A stretch of DNA of 64,000 nt from Haemonchus contortus (Eukaryota > Nematoda > Chromadorea > Rhabditida > Trichostrongylidae), in NCBI GenBank assembly GCA_000469685.2, contig LS997562.1, forward strand, positions 6,450,015-6,514,014. Reading direction: 5' to 3'. Within the stretch, counting starts at the first letter, position 1, and each line of letters begins with the position of its first letter. Positions 39,181-53,716 of the stretch are shown here, piece after piece. The notes below the pieces were generated by a model. That model was given only the letters and a program-made list of their open reading frames with translations. It searched no databases and was not told where the DNA came from. Made by a program: the position numbers and the translations under genes.

Positions 39181-42100
39181 GAATTCTAGCTCCCTGTAAA
39201 TATCGCTGATGAATGCGTATCACATCTACTTGGTTGCTATGCCAGTACGCCTTGATGCCCCTTGAATTTGAGCAAAAACTTTTTGATTTTTTTTGGTTTA
39301 GGAGCTTGGTGGGGTACAATTAGAAGAAATACTGTGCCTTCAGTACGAGCCCTCAGAGGGAGAAAATATTTCCATGGTACCGACAGTTGAAGCTATGACA
39401 GAGTAAACCAGTCTCCGAGATTACTACTACATGCAATTCCTGTAACGCAGTTAGCACTTGCAAATGAAATTCTTGGAAAAGGGTTAGGCATTGTCACAGA
39501 TTCGAAGTCAGTTCCAGAATTGAATTCAGTTAGAGAAATCAGTACTTATAAGAATTATACTGTAAGGAGGCATTGCTTCACTTGAGTTGTTACATGCTAT
39601 TCCAGGAGATTTCACGACAGTAGCTGCTTAAAAAGAATTTGAGTAAGGTTACGGTAATAATTTTGACCATAGCTGAGCTATCTTCTAGTTGAGGTAGTGA
39701 CCTTTTTTCATTGTCTTCATGACCGTTCACTCAAGCTCTACCCCCCTCCCCCTTTTAAATGATTTACTTCAGTGTGACGAGCGATCGATAAATATGATAA
39801 CCGATACTGTAAAGAATTTCTGGCAATTTTGATTCGCAGTTTTATTTCATTGGAATTATAGATATGCTCGGTAGCCAAAGGTATGCTTTACTGTAAGGTC
39901 CTTTCCGAGCAGAGTATGGCAATAAGCCGGAATTTTTCAGCATGATCATATTGTGAGAAGATTTCATACAAATCTGCTTTTCTAGCCAGTGCGGTAGGCC
40001 TACGCAGTGCTTTAGTGGAGCCAGAAGGCGGCGACGCATCAAAATCTTCCTGAGAGCTCTTCAGTTAAGGATAGCCTAATGCACCGGTATCTCTCAGCGT
40101 GGACGAAGATTATCGTAATACGGCCGACATGCGGCATCTACAAAAGCCTAATGCCAGCCTCTTGACAGATTAGAAATAACGAAGGTGTATGCGGAGGCCC
40201 ACGAGCGGCACACGCCCTCCAACGGTGGTGGTGGTGACATGTCTAAGTGTTTTCTCCACAGGTACAGGGTCACTCTTCAGTCCTGTTAGTTCCGCTTTTC
40301 TGACTATTTTACGACTTTCATCAGTTATTACTTCCCACTGACTTAGTTGCCCTTGTCTGACACAAATACATTACTATTTATCTAATTGTAAGTCAGTAGA
40401 AAAGTTGGTTCGTCCAAATCGCTTCATGGAAGTGTGTCATTACATTCGCTTTGTTGGAATTAGGGTTTCCCAATTGGAGCACATTTTTGAGAGAACGATA
40501 ACATGATTTAATGGTGTGGCGATGATATGAGGGCCAGGGCATGATGTCGTGTGAAACGACTTACCAAGTACAACGCCCTTGAGTCTCTGACACTCCACAT
40601 CCGCCCGAATTCCAGAAAAGGAGGCTTCGACTTCGGGAAAGGATTGAGGGGGCATTTCCTCTACCACTTTCTCTCGGGAAATCTGAAGACGGAGCATGAC
40701 CATTTGTTAACTTCTGGAGTTTTGCCCCGTTCCAGTTATCCTGCTCCTATTGCTGTGTCCTATCCACTAATCCGAGCTCTTTTTTTGAAAATTTTTATCG
40801 AAGTTTCGGTCGAGTTGGTCATCGACTCTTATCGTTTTCGGCGCCCTTCGACCTCCATTCTGACCGTGAAGACTTCCACTCTGCTTCTGTTCGGAGCTTT
40901 CTATCGTGGATGATTTCACTTTTGAATTCCCTTTGCAACTTCTTTTTTGTCCCAACAAAAGATGACCCTTCTAATTATTGTCGAAAGTTTGAATAAAAGA
41001 AAAAAAAAATGCAAAAAATTCAATTTCAAAAAAAAAACAACCATATTTCAACTTGATATTTGGGATGACATAAAGTATCCACGAGATCAAATATCGCTAG
41101 TTTTTTAAATTCTATTTTTCTCTATCAGTTTCTGAATGACAACAGTTTCCTTTCCAATTTTGACTTTTCCGGGAAAATTGCTGATACGGATTTTTGAAAA
41201 AAAATTTCATTCATGAATAAGATTAATCAGAACTTTTTGGAAATCAGGCTCTACCCATATTTCTGAGCTCTCTAGGTTGTTCGACCTCCATTGAATGTTT
41301 ATTTTATGAGGCAAATAATCCGATGATTTCTTTGAAAGAATATTTTTTCAAAGTATAACTACTTTGCTGGGATTTTCCTGGAAATATGATTTCTCAAAAA
41401 AAAACTTGCATTTCTGGGGACCTTTTTTCGGCAATCTTTTCTCCTTTCTTTTCTCTTCTTCTTTCCTTCCTTTCCTCTCTCCTCTTCTCCTTTCTCCTTT
41501 CTCCTTTTCTTCTTCCGGATTGTTTGTAGAGCGACTGGCTAGTTTGAGATGCAACAGTCATGCTCAGTGACCCTTATAGCTCAATCGTAACCTATCTAAT
41601 TAACACGGATCAGAACCCGTTTAGCCGTAAAGCTTCGGCAAGGGGACGTCTCTATCGAAGCCTGCCTCCTTGTCGCCACTCATCGATCGTAAAATAGTTT
41701 CATTTGACAATTTTTTCCTCTGTCTGGTTCACTAGTACGTTACTGCAACCACGCCTTATCACTACATCACTGATAAAGGGCCCCATGGCTTGTTCCGGCG
41801 ATTGCCGAGCTTTTTCCGTCACGTGATGTCACTGATCTCCGTTTAAATAGTTATCACGTAGCTTAAAATTAGGCCCCACATCCCTTCCATGTGAATATTT
41901 TGTAAAAATTGCATATTTTTGACAGTCTGGAAGTGACCTACGGTAGGAGCGGATTGTTTTGTTTGGGTCGAATTCCATCATTTTGAAATCTTTCTCAGAT
42001 CGGCCTCCTCTCTGTCCTCTCCCACTCTGCCCTCCTTGAAACTGTGTCAAATCACCCCTACATACTTAACGCCTCTTCCCTCACTTCATGTTACCCTCTT

Positions 42101-43385
42101 ACACAATCCACCATATGTTTACCCAGATTACTCAGGTCCCATGTAGGATTGATGTAGGCGAGTGTTGATGGTGTCGATACTGGCAGACGTCCCGCCGTGA
42201 ACTGACCCAGAGCTACCGTATTTGCGTCCAGCAATGTTTACCAGCTTCAGCTTCTGCTCGGTTCGCGTGTATGCGTTTCCTCGTACTCGGTACTATTTTG
42301 GGTCAGAGTAAATGATTCTCACACCGACCATTGTTCTATGGTCGTCGATCGGCTTCTGTGATGTTCGAATACTTGAAGATCACTTGTGAGACGACGTTAG
42401 AACGAAGCCGACAACGATCGACATGCTCTCTTCAACAAGGTATTGGGTTACTGTCCAATCTCTGTGATAGACAGCCGCCAGTCGTTGATAGTCGGCATGC
42501 TTAAACCCCAGAAGTGTTGAAGACATGAGCGCTTCACACTAGCGGAGAAGGTAGAATTACTGACCTCCTGTGACTTTTTTTGACCCCAGCACTGCCCTTC
42601 CTACTCCTCCCCACTGTCTTACGCTTTTGAAACGGTGTAACGGACGGAAAGGGAAGCACTTGGGCGGTGACCCTTGAACTCATTCTCGTACCACCACCTT
42701 ACGCTTCGCAATGATATCAAACCACTGTAGTATTGACCCTGGCTGAGAAGCTAAGACTTCCAGAGGTGTCCTGGTTAGAAAGGTACTCCGCCTACTGAAG
42801 TGACTGGGAAGCGAAACCCGATTGGCACCTCTGGACCCAAGGAGAACCCTATTCACTTATTTCATACAGTTACTGGAGAAGTAAACAAGAGGCCGATCTC
42901 GGTTCTGCACAGCTCACAGCCGTTCTATTTATCAGGCTTCTAGAGACTTTTCCATTCTAATTGAGAAAAAGTCAACAAAATCCCTGACGAGTGCCTAATT
43001 CTACAAATGCTTCTGCCTCCAGCACTCGATTTGCTCAAAAGCTTTCGGAAAGTTGGATGAGCGTAGAGTTCGTGGCGTATCATTGATTTCTGACTAGCAT
43101 TAAGCCTTTTTCATCTCTATTGCTGAACCTTTTGGTATCAGATTGGTAGAGTTGATAATCCGGACCCCGATGCGGGTTGAAGTTTCACCTACTTCTTCCC
43201 CTCATCCCCCTCTCCTCCACCTTCCTTTCCTTTCCCTGATTCATCAAATGAAAGCTTGTAGAAAAGACCGCTCTACAGGAAACTTTCCACTCACATTATG
43301 TCAAACATGTAGAAGTGTTTTCAGAAGTCTACAGTGCTCTACGTAATTTGATTGACCCACGAGCGCTAAAAGCTTAACTGCAGAG

Positions 43386-43414
43386 CTGTTAGGCTTCATG
43401 GAGATGCGCCACGT
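43386..43414 (-). repeat. SINE core fragment
   Basis: The reverse complement contains ACACGTGGCGCATCTCC, one or two changes from the family core. Confidence 0.35.
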
Positions 43415-43981
43415 GTTCTCATTTCCACAAAATTTTGTGGTATTTGAATGATAAATGATGGGTGATAGGGGCCATGCTTTAACCGAGGATCCTCTGCGAT
43501 AAATACAGTACTAACACAGAGGACGGGCGACCGGTCACCATATTCGGGAATTGATGGCCGTGCCCTATTTCCGGTCCCTACTTATTTTATCACTCATGCA
43601 AGTTTCACCTCGGGCAGCACTCGCCCTTATTTGTCCACTTCCTTATCGGCTGCAACTAGATTAAGTACGTCCGAGTTAGTGTAGGTCATCGTAAGTAGCA
43701 CTTGGACGAGATATCCCAGGCCTGGTCAGGGAAGCTGTTTGTGTAACCGATTAGTTCAAGCACTACTTGCCACCCTATGTATACTGGTCTTGTTAATCTT
43801 CTCATGTTTCTACGTACTGAATTATTTACCAGACGGATTAGAATTATGGTACCTGAGTAGGGTGCAGATTGACCAACAGTGGACCTGAGCTCTTGAAAGT
43901 CGAGCAAAGTTGTAAAAATTATGATGCGAATCGGGTTAAATCAGGCTTCGCCTTGCTTGAAGGGCAATTAAAAATGCTGAC

Positions 43982-44008
43982 TTGATTTGATGTGCATGGC
44001 GCATTTAC
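43982..44008 (+). repeat. SINE core fragment
   Basis: It contains GATGTGCATGGCGCATTTA. Confidence 0.35.
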
Positions 44009-46667
44009 GATGGCTTCTGGGGTTCCCCGTTGAGCTCTACCCTCCTACTGTGCTTGACAGTGAACTTAACTGACTAGGTACTTACAGTGAGCTCTACAGT
44101 ACCCTTACTGACTACAGCGGACCATCCAACCCATCATAAACTCATTTACCTCCGATTCACTCTACTAATTTACTATGGTACTTACCACCAACTCGTGAAT
44201 GAAGCTCCGATGGCATTCTTTTCGGTTGGTTACTTGTAAATCCGCTAATTTCTATCTACTGAGCATAACTGTGCATTTCGTGTTTACCTATGGCAGAAGC
44301 TAGAACTGTTAATACCTTAACTAAGGTCACTAAGGTGTGAATAAACGTCCAACTTCCTGCTGTGGCCCCATCCCCAGATCTCCTAGTGGTAATTGAACCT
44401 TGTTGACATTGACACCTTGGTGTCTTATCCGAGGCCAGCATACTTTCATTGTTCTACTCTTTACACAAGAGGTTTTTAGGGATACGGTAGTCTTACCCAG
44501 CTGGAGTAGATAGAAGAAAATCGATAAAGATCTGTTCAATGACTTTCCATCTCCACCAGCAGCACCATCAGAATGTTGTCTCTACACCCTCCGCAATGCC
44601 AGCTTTCCTTAGTTCATGAAGTGATTGAGGTCCGTATTCGTGACAGCGTCGCCAGATGTTTCATTCCGTTGGTGAGACAGTGGCTAGGGAGCCAGCCGAT
44701 GGGTGACTTGTCGACGGACGCAGACGAAAAACCTGACAAGAGAGCTCGGACATCGAGAGAGCCGCGAGAGGCGTGACCGACAATCACTCGACGACGACGA
44801 GGAGGAGGCGGTACCGCAGTCCCATCCCCCATCGGTTTACGGTAACCGGGAACCCACATTTAGTCGTCGACAACGGCAAAAACCACCGCGCGCACGCTAT
44901 ATCGGGTTTTGCTTGTCGATTTTTTAATGCACTTTTTTTCCTCTTCCTCATAGGCTGTATATCCTCGACCCAGATTTTTCAACCCATATTTTGTCGGGGC
45001 CATGTCGTCAACTTGGATAGATGGTGTCTGCAATTTTACGTTTCCTGTTCCAATTTGATGTCTCACTGCCGTAGATGGACGTTACGCATGTCATAGTGCT
45101 ATCGTGTATATCTGCTTTTTCATCGCACCCTACCTTTCATCGGTTGTCCATGATGATGCGCGCAAATCTTTGAGATTCTAATCTCTACCCTAACCCTAAA
45201 TGACCGGGAACGTCTTTATAGGCCCCCTCATTCTTCATTTTAAGACTTCAATCGGATCCCACCCCCGCTTATTTCCGTTCTCTTCAGTATTTTCGTAGTG
45301 AATCTGCCTGGGAGTTTGGCTTCTAGGACCTGTTTGATTGCTCGAGGACTCAGGTTTTCTCAAAGGCGAAGCTAAGGGACAAGAGTTACTAAGGTAAAGG
45401 ATAGGAAGTTAGGATATAAAGGGGGTAGTTTGGTTGCCGCGTAAGCTTCTAAAATGTTGTTTCTCCCCGATGGAATAGCCTTTTACTAAATCTTCTCTGA
45501 TACCAGTGCTCCTACAGCTCTATGGCAAGTTTCTATATTTTCCTATCCTATTTCCCTTAAGGGGTTTTCCCTGAAAGGTCTAGCTTATCGGCAACATCTC
45601 TCGCCCTATGCATCATGTTGCTTGTTGTTTTCATTGTTTTGCTATGGCGCAACACTGCATAGCACATCGGTAAACATTAGGCCAAAGCCGAAAAGAGTTT
45701 CTATGACAAAGTAAGTTTCGAGGTGAATCCTAGTCATAATTAGCTACGGTACCTAACTCAAGGCTGTTTGATTTGGGTGCTATCAGGTGGACCTTTGCGG
45801 GTTCATACTACGTCGAGGTTGTACAAGGCCTGCTCCACTGTGATATCGGTTCTAGCCGCCGTTGAAAGCCAGTAGAGGTCCAGGCTCCACTGATATCCAT
45901 GAAAAATGGATAATAAAAATATGATCGACAATTTTGTAGAGTTAGATAGTACTGGTACAGTAAAGTTAGGTGGACATTTGATCGAGAGTTCAATCGATGC
46001 TCAAATGATTGCCTCAATAGCTTAGAAAAGTGTGTTCTGATGATCTATAATTCCATAAAGGGTTTTCAGCTATTTTGATCGGATGTTGCGGTGAAATTTC
46101 ATTTTCAAGGTCGAGTAGTAATACCAAATAGACAACGGGTGGTCAAGTCAATGAAAACTAGGCGGAGTTCATAATGAACTCAATTAATAATGAAAATCGC
46201 GTCACAACTGAGTGGTATTACTTCTTTAGCGATTCTCTAGCTATGAAGGTAACCTCTTCTAGTCCTATATTGTCCAGAGAGGGCGATAAGTTTGGGCACT
46301 TGTTTAAGTATTCTATTGTTCTTCTGATATTTCGCTTTCTAGCTGACTAGCTGATAAAAGGCAGTAGTTGCTAAATGGAGGCAAAAGGATTTGTAAGAAG
46401 TTAACTACTCATATTTGAAGGGCTCAATTCTGATGTCGCTAGCATAACTAGGCAATAAGTTCAATTAAATTATTACAGCAGGAAAAGATAGAAGTGTCAA
46501 AGAAAAAAATGGAGGAAATGAGGAAAATTATATTATAGCAGGCTAAAAAAGGGTTCCGGCATCAATGAGCTATTTATAGCTTCAATTGATAAGTTTGGCT
46601 GATTGACTCCTTTCGATGACTCAGCGGAATCAGAAGAAATTAATTTACTCTGAAATTTATCACCTGG

Positions 46668-46692
46668 ATACGCCACGTGTTCGAATTTTGCA
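46668..46692 (-). repeat. SINE core fragment
   Basis: The reverse complement contains CGAACACGTGGCGTATCC. Confidence 0.35.
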
Positions 46693-48733
46693 TAACACAG
46701 TACAGCTGTTTCCTACCCTATACATAAATAGTAATGGTGAACATCATCGAGGCTATTTATGGGATGTAAAAAGTGGTTGAATTAAAAAAAGTAAGGCTGG
46801 ATGGGCTTCTATTCATCCAATTATTTCGTATAGACAGAATCCCAATTACTTGTTCTGGGGGAAACTCGGATCATTTTTATTTGAAGGGAAGATTTTTCTC
46901 TCTATGGGAACCCCTTAAAATGGCTTTTATTTGACCCCTACTACCCGTAAAATCCCTCGAAATGTTTCTTCCCTGACAGATAGAACTTTTTTTAAGAGGT
47001 TTGAGGTGTAAGGGCTTATCCCAGAGTTCCTCAGTTCCCTAATCTCCTAGCCATACAGTTTAGGGAAGGCCACACGCCCATGTCCTGACCGATAGGTTCG
47101 GTGGCTACTGCGCAATCACCTACCTATGTACACTTTTATTGTTTCGTGTACTCAAAAAGTTTGTAGTGGTGCCGAATTACGTCAGCGGTCTGTGGCGGCA
47201 ACGGACGTGGGCACATTAGGAGCCCGGATGGCGGCACGGGTCTCTGAAGCGCTCCTTCGAAGCGCCATCTTGGGCACCGCGCGTGGCAAAACTTTTACTT
47301 TGTCTTATCTACACCTGTATCTGTCACGCAAATTACCATGTCCGCCTTTCATCTGCCATCATCATCATCATCGCCGCCTTGGCCGTTGTCCACCCGAATC
47401 CCGAAGGCACAGGGCTTTCAGGCCAACTCACAGCACCCATCATCTACTAATGCACTTTGTGGGCGTGTCCAGACGCAGATACGGTAGGTCCGTTTGGCGC
47501 TGGGCCCAACCCCTCCCCGATGGTGGATGGGATGCGCTCGCTTATACATAGACACATACAACCACCTCGAAACAGGCTCCGTCCGTCGAGAGAATATGTC
47601 CGTCGATTATCGCCTCTACTTGTTACTGTTACTGCTTCTACAATCACTTCTGTTACTAATTGTTCGTTCGATAAGCCAATCGACCTCAAGTAAACTCGTC
47701 CGTACGGAAATCTCTTCTCACCTTCAATCACTCACTTGTTATCTGTTGACGAGGTGTCAGCTATGTTGAGTGCGAACTAGGCACGCGTTTACTTCCTTCA
47801 CCTCATTACCGTAGTTGTCGTTAGAGGTGTGAACTGCATGAGGCAATGGCAAGTTGCCAGGCTGATTTTACTCAGAGTAACCTAGAAAAAAAGTGAGTTG
47901 AATATAAAGTGAAAGTTGGCGATGATGACGAGAGTGAACTGTGACGGTTCGGCGTCGTCGATCTCAGCATGAAGTCACTCCGTAGCGTGGAGTTTTTCCA
48001 TGATTCGGAAATGAAATTGTCTCGAGAGATTCATCGTTTTGACCCTTTCTCCCTTGGTCTGGTTCTAAATATTTCATAGACTGCTTGATGTCTTTGATAT
48101 CTTTTTTTGCTCTTCCATTTGGGTTTCCCTTCTTTCTCAATTTTCTTTCCTTTGGACTGTTTTCGAAAGAGAATTGGGTGGATAACCTCCTGCTGTGACA
48201 GAAGCCTCACCGGGTTTTCATGCATTTCATTGGCCTGGCCTCGACTTTTTTGTCGAACCTCTGATTCCTCTGATAAAGAAATATTTTCAAAATTTCGAGA
48301 TCATTCTCCACCAAGCTTGAAGTTCCTCTATGGGCTTTTTTATCCGTTTCTTCACGATTTTTCATAAGTTCTTTCTCGACCAACGACTTCTAAAGAGCAA
48401 TATTGTCAGTGATCTTCTGCGATTTCCCCATTGCTGATGGGTTTTTTTCCGAATTCAAACTGGCCAGACATTGCGGTCGTCCCCGTCGTCAGTCATAGGG
48501 GGATGAATGTATGAGGATCGGTCGCACGCGAGGTGTTTAAACGGATTATGCAACGCCATCAACGCCGCCCTCCTACTGGTCTCGTTTAATAAATCGTCGT
48601 CAAATCGCCTTCACCTCAAACCCGTTCTACGGCAGCAGCAGTAGATCGAATCGGGAAGACCATGCTTTTTTCAGCTCCCGTGGGGACAACCTATCCTTGA
48701 GGTCACCAAATAAAGCAGTTGCGAAAGTCTTCT

Positions 48734-48886
48734 GGTATTAATCAATCCAGTCTGGGATGCGCCCCTCATTCGAGTTCCATTTGGAATCGTGGTGAGATTT
48801 GAAAGCGTATATGGCTCACACAATAGTGAGTGGCATGCCGATGTGCTTTTCAGTGGTGTTTTTACCGTCCCAGACAAGTTTAGTGC
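48734..48886 (-). repeat. SINE copy, 3' half, minus orientation
   Basis: The reverse complement aligns almost end to end with about 58,188-58,336. Shared blocks include CTTGTCTGGGA, GCACATCGGC, CACGATTC, GGGGCGCATCCC and GGATTGATTAA, at roughly 75-80% identity by eye. This independent copy shows the element is a dispersed family. Confidence 0.75.
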
Positions 48887-49142
48887 CCAACAAGTCTAGT
48901 GCACCCTGGAAAAATTGATGGTCGGGTATCAAACTGGGTTTCGTTCCCTGGACGAATCCTGTGATAATGCTCCATTTACCCACCTACAAGGCCTCTGTTC
49001 CATTGATACTAAATATCTGTATTTGTGGCATGTAATAAGTCATGCCAAAAGAGACCTTTGAAGTAGGTGTATAAAAGGAGAGGTGTAGGGCTTAAAAGGT
49101 GGAAATCAGTTCTGTCGTATGCCAATTCAATGTCGAATGAAA

Positions 49143-49168
49143 GCTAGGTGCACGGCGCATACTCCCTT
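49143..49168 (+). repeat. SINE core fragment
   Basis: It contains GCTAGGTGCACGGCGCAT, preceded by CGAATGAAA as in other copies. Confidence 0.45.
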
Positions 49169-50848
49169 TTCGATACAATCCTTTTTTATTGCTAATGAGT
49201 CATCTAGGAGTTTCTTAGATGTCGAAATTGGGCGCGCATCACTTTAGTGACGCTATTCCCTTCCCGAGTAAACTGGAGATTTTCTCGTTCTCATGATCTA
49301 TAAGAACGGGAAATCTGTTATTGCATACCCACAAAGTACCCTTTCTGTCTATTTTCTCGGTCCATTTATTAATATTGATAATCGGTAAGGTGTATAAATA
49401 ATTAAAGGAATCATAAATGAGAATATTACTCGATATATGTTTTTTTAAGAACCAGCTTGATTTTTTGGCTTTGTTACTCCTATGGTGAGAGGGTATTTCC
49501 TTCCTCTCAGTTCCACGTTCGCGAAACTTTGAGCCGAGGGAGACTTTGACAGAGGGAGTACTGGCGTTTCCTCGGACAAATGTTCAAATTAAACCTCTTG
49601 CAATGAGGGCTGTCGTGGGTACCTGGTAGTAGATGGACTCCGAATTCCATTGAAAAATCAAATTTTAGTCATAGAATCTGGTCACAGTACAAGGGAAGAA
49701 AAGGGGGTGGAAAGTCCTACCTACTTTTGTAATTTACCCAGTTATTTGTTGAATCACTAGTATTTCTGCAGGAAAACTGTAGGCTACAATAGCTAGGCTT
49801 GGAATGAAGAGCCTCTGTATTATACGTCTACATGCGTAAAAAGCAGTGCTAAGGGTCGATCAAGAATACAAGGCGTTTTCCTAGTTGTAGTTTACTAACT
49901 ATTGTTTATAGCTATAGTTAGCACGGCCGAGGTTTATACTTAGACGGGGTCTATGAAGAAATGGGCTATGTTTGCTCAAAAAAAATCCGGTTTATTTAAC
50001 ATTAGCAATTAATGCCATAATCAAATGGAGAACTCTAGAACCCTTACTCTTTCAAGCACTTCGAGACGACGACGTCTCGATAGCGAAAACGGGTCATATG
50101 ACCCCGGCACTCAAGTCATCTCTGGTGTTTTCACTTGTTGGCCTTGAGGTCGTCTAGTTTTTCCCCATGCTGAAAGATTGTTTTCTTGAACAAATTCGAT
50201 TTTGAGGCTCTGTTTTTCAAGAAGTCTGTCATTTCTGGAGGACTACTTGGGAATCTACTAGTTGAAGACTTTATTCCAACAGTCAACACCATTTTTGAAG
50301 TCTTTTTTACTTCTTTCTTCGTCTTTCGCCTTGCACCGAAAAAGTGGTCCTCATTTGTCTCAGCCATGAGCTTTTTGGGGAAATCCCATCCTCCTCCATC
50401 TAGCATCCACATCCCATTATAGGTGTTTTGTAAAGTGTTTACTTGTCTAGTTATTTATTTTACCACATTCCAGCAAGTGCTGTAAAAAGGCAAAAAGAAT
50501 TGGAAAAAAGCCAAAACGAATGGGCAGCGATATCCATGTGAATAACAAAAGTTATTATCCGTCCTGTTGTGGAGCGATTCCCACCCCCACCTGAGCGCCC
50601 TCTTGCCCTATTCAGCCTGATCTTTACGCACCTTTACCAACACCTTTCAAAGTATTTGCGATTTTGGATGTGGACTTGGAAGTTTAGGGTCCTACGGTCC
50701 TATGGAGTCCCATAGCTGGGAGGCTCTTCCCTCAGACATGGGGAGAACCTCCTCTTTTTAGCCTTTCCAGATGCCTACATGGGAAGCCATTGCCCACGAG
50801 ACATAGCGCCGTTCCCCGATCTCGACATTGATGATCTTCACCCCACAG

Positions 50849-50877
50849 GCAGAAGCAGCAGCAGCAGCAGCAGCAGC
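50849..50877. repeat. (CAG)n tract
   Basis: Eight consecutive AGC units at 50854-50877, just upstream of a GC-rich island. Confidence 0.85.
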
Positions 50878-51027
50878 TAACGGGTGTGTGTGTATGGAAG
50901 TGGCGTGAAGCGACATACATACACATATACACGCACAAAACTAGCTACGAAACCGGTTCGGCGTGTTCGTCGTCGTCGTTGGCGCGGCGGTTGTAGCGCC
51001 ACTGGCGTCGTCCTCGACGACGATGGC

Positions 51028-51050
51028 GTCGACGACGACGACGACGACGA
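51028..51050. repeat. (GAC)n tract
   Basis: Seven or more GAC/ACG triplets inside the 50.9-51.1 kb island. Confidence 0.85.
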
Positions 51051-52508
51051 TCTCGACATTTGGACGAGCCGAGATCGTGGCCGCCGCGTGCTGCGACGTA
51101 CGGTGATTGTTGTAATGCTTTCGGGAATGATACAACACGCACATATACACATGCGCGTATCTACGGACTATCGTTGTAAAACCGCCGCAGCTAACAACCG
51201 GAAAACTCGTACCACTGGCCTGATGACGTTGAACATCGCCCGGGGGTCAATCACACGATTCATACTCGATTACAGTATCCGCCGAACAAGGTCCTTTTAC
51301 AACGCTCGACATGTTCTCGAGTGGTAGCAATGAGGGTAGTTTGCCATCGCCTGTGTCACTTAATGATGTTAGGGTGTCCTTTGCCAAGAACAGAACGACG
51401 AGAATGGCTTAAAGCGATCATCAACGACGGACATTTCCGCTTCCAAAACGAGAATATCGTTGAAGGAATGTCTGGTTTGTTGGAAGTGGGCGCTTGGGCG
51501 GTCCTTTGTGACCGTACCCATAAGTTGTGTTATCGGGAATAAACAAAACTCCCGAACATATGGATAGAGGCCTTTCTTTGAGCGCCCTTCGAGGCGACAT
51601 CTGAATAAGGCGTTGATAAACACATAGTCTACCCCGTTGTCATTCCTTGCCAATGCTTTCGGTATCGCTTTCGATCCCATATGGTCAACTATGCGATAAG
51701 ATGTCACCCACACTCCCACACATGCGTGTAGACGATGTCCCCATGCCTCGCGTGGTCGCTCGTCGGATCGCCCTACGGCCGTCGCTGATCGCTCGGCCCC
51801 CGTACGGGCTATGATCCAATCTCGGGGCGAAAATCGAAATTTACCTTCTTTTGAACGGGTTTATCCCCACCTCCACTCGGCCGGCCACCGACCGCTCGCC
51901 ACCGCGCTGACATCTCCTTGCAACCGTTCCTTTCATTCTCGAAATGACCTACTGTTACTAAAAATAATTATTCTGATTTTGGTGATGGACACCTTCGGAC
52001 TTTTCATTTTTCAAAGGGTTGAGTCGTGGAGTTTACTCGTGTTTACCTTCTGATTACTTTCATATCCATTTGTTGTTAAGAAAGGTTTCATGAGTTCTTC
52101 TGTTCGTAATGTCCATGAAAACCTTTTATAAATTACAAATATACTACCATTTTGATTGTACTGTTTGAATATTTTGGAAAAGTTTAAATGGCAAAGGTAG
52201 CGTCGCTGTGGGAGGGGTCGGCGGATCCGATTCCGCTAATGCATGCGATTTTCGGGACCTACCAAATGGTTTCTCAAGATTCCATAAAACCCCATCCATA
52301 AATTATTGCATTAATCCAATACCCATTCAATTGCTTCCACGATTATGATTGGAAACTCGATGCAAAACCCATCCTGAAGCGAATGTTGGAGCTTGGGACT
52401 ATTGAAACGTCAGGCGACTTGGTTGGGAAATGGCTATAGTCCAAAAGGGGTCTTATTCGTTGAATCGGTTTTATTTATCAGCCTGTGTTAATACATGTGC
52501 CTTCTGTA

Positions 52509-52552
52509 CCTCCCCTCCCCCCCAACCATCCCAGCTCCCCCTCCCCCCAACC
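52509..52552. other. C-rich tract, G-quadruplex potential on minus strand
   Basis: Five C-runs of 3-7 bases with short spacers, followed by further CCC runs to about 52,595. Confidence 0.6.
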
Positions 52553-53651
52553 GGCCTTTACCCTTTCACCCCCTCTTCCCCTACCCCGTCGACCAAAGAA
52601 CTACAAAACTGGAAACTTCTTGTCCTGTGATCACATAGAGTTCAAAAATCCTCTGCTTTTTTTCGAAATCCTATAACCGGTCCTTTCTAGTTCTGGCCAA
52701 ATGTAAATCGTTGCCAATCGACAAGATTTTCAAAGCGTAAATCAGTGTTATTTATGTCATTCTACAAGAAGCCATCATTCAAGCTTCCCCACCCCACACT
52801 CCACCTCCACCATTCTGCCACCCTTTTGCCCATGGTCGACCATGCTCAATTCTCCACTGTAAATTGGCTTTAAACTATCTCGATCGACTGCTGAAACGTG
52901 CAGGTTTTGTCGCTCCGGCGGCAGTTGCGGCAGTCACCTCGCGCACACGCGCGCGCGACAGTTACGATTTTCTTTCGAGCGATTTTTTTTTCCGATGTTG
53001 AATCTCGAAACACCTACAGGTCGCGTCGTTTACGGTCTACTGTTCATTCTCGCCATCGTCGACGGTGACGACGAGATCATCGTCATCATGAAGAAGCCGT
53101 CGAACTGCCCTTCTTGAATGAATGGTCGCAGCCGCAGCAGTCCCGTCCCGTAAGCAGTCCCATTAATCGCCCAATGCCTTCACGGTCTCGGTGGTTCCAC
53201 CGTAGTTGGTGGAGAAGCTTCAGACCAGATTTCTTCGAGAAGCAGTTTCAACGAGGCTTTAAACTATAATAGGTGGCTACTTAATCTTTGAAGTTTTGAT
53301 TGGTCTAAGGGGTCCCATAAGGGATTGGGATCTCGAATTGTCCCGAGGTTTCTTGGAGTGCTATCCTTCCTGAACGATGTCCTCCGGGTGGGAGATCATG
53401 GTTTTAGCAAAGATCTGCCTACACAATCGACATTTGTCTCGAAGTTCGTCTCTTCCTTCGTGGTCCAGTCATGAACTAGCACTCATTTCGAGACCGGGAA
53501 CGCGTCTGGGCCCAGTTGCGCGACGACCCAGCCAGCGGGTGTGTGACGACGACGAGATGACGAAGCTGCCCCCGGTCCCCACTCTCAAGAGTGTCTCGGG
53601 TGTGCGTGTGTCACGAATTAGTGCAATTCGCCGTCATCGTTATGGGGCAGA

Positions 53652-53716
53652 AGCTGCTGTAGCTGCTGTGGCTGCTGCTGCTGGCGGCGGTGGTGGTGGT
53701 GGTGTAGCTGCTGCCA
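53652..53716. repeat. CTG/GGT triplet-rich tract
   Basis: CTG repeats pass into GGCGGT and GGT repeats and back to CTG. They produce Ala/Gly runs in the overlapping open frame. Confidence 0.8.

Larger units (their letters stand above)
36677..48733. other. no gene supported
   Basis: Beyond the CTCTTT array and scattered SINE cores (39,040 -, 43,386 -, 43,982 +, 46,668 -), the stretch has only short unrelated open frames. GC-rich islands lie at about 44,630-44,910 and 47,165-47,600; the second contains a directly repeated GAAGCGC. If exon B belongs to the SoxC gene, all of this is intron. Confidence 0.55.

Noticed and set aside
41573..41630. TTATAGCTCAATCG followed by a CGGATCAGAACCCG motif resembling tRNA boxes
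   Set aside because: The spacing is too short, no T arm forms, and no cloverleaf can be drawn.
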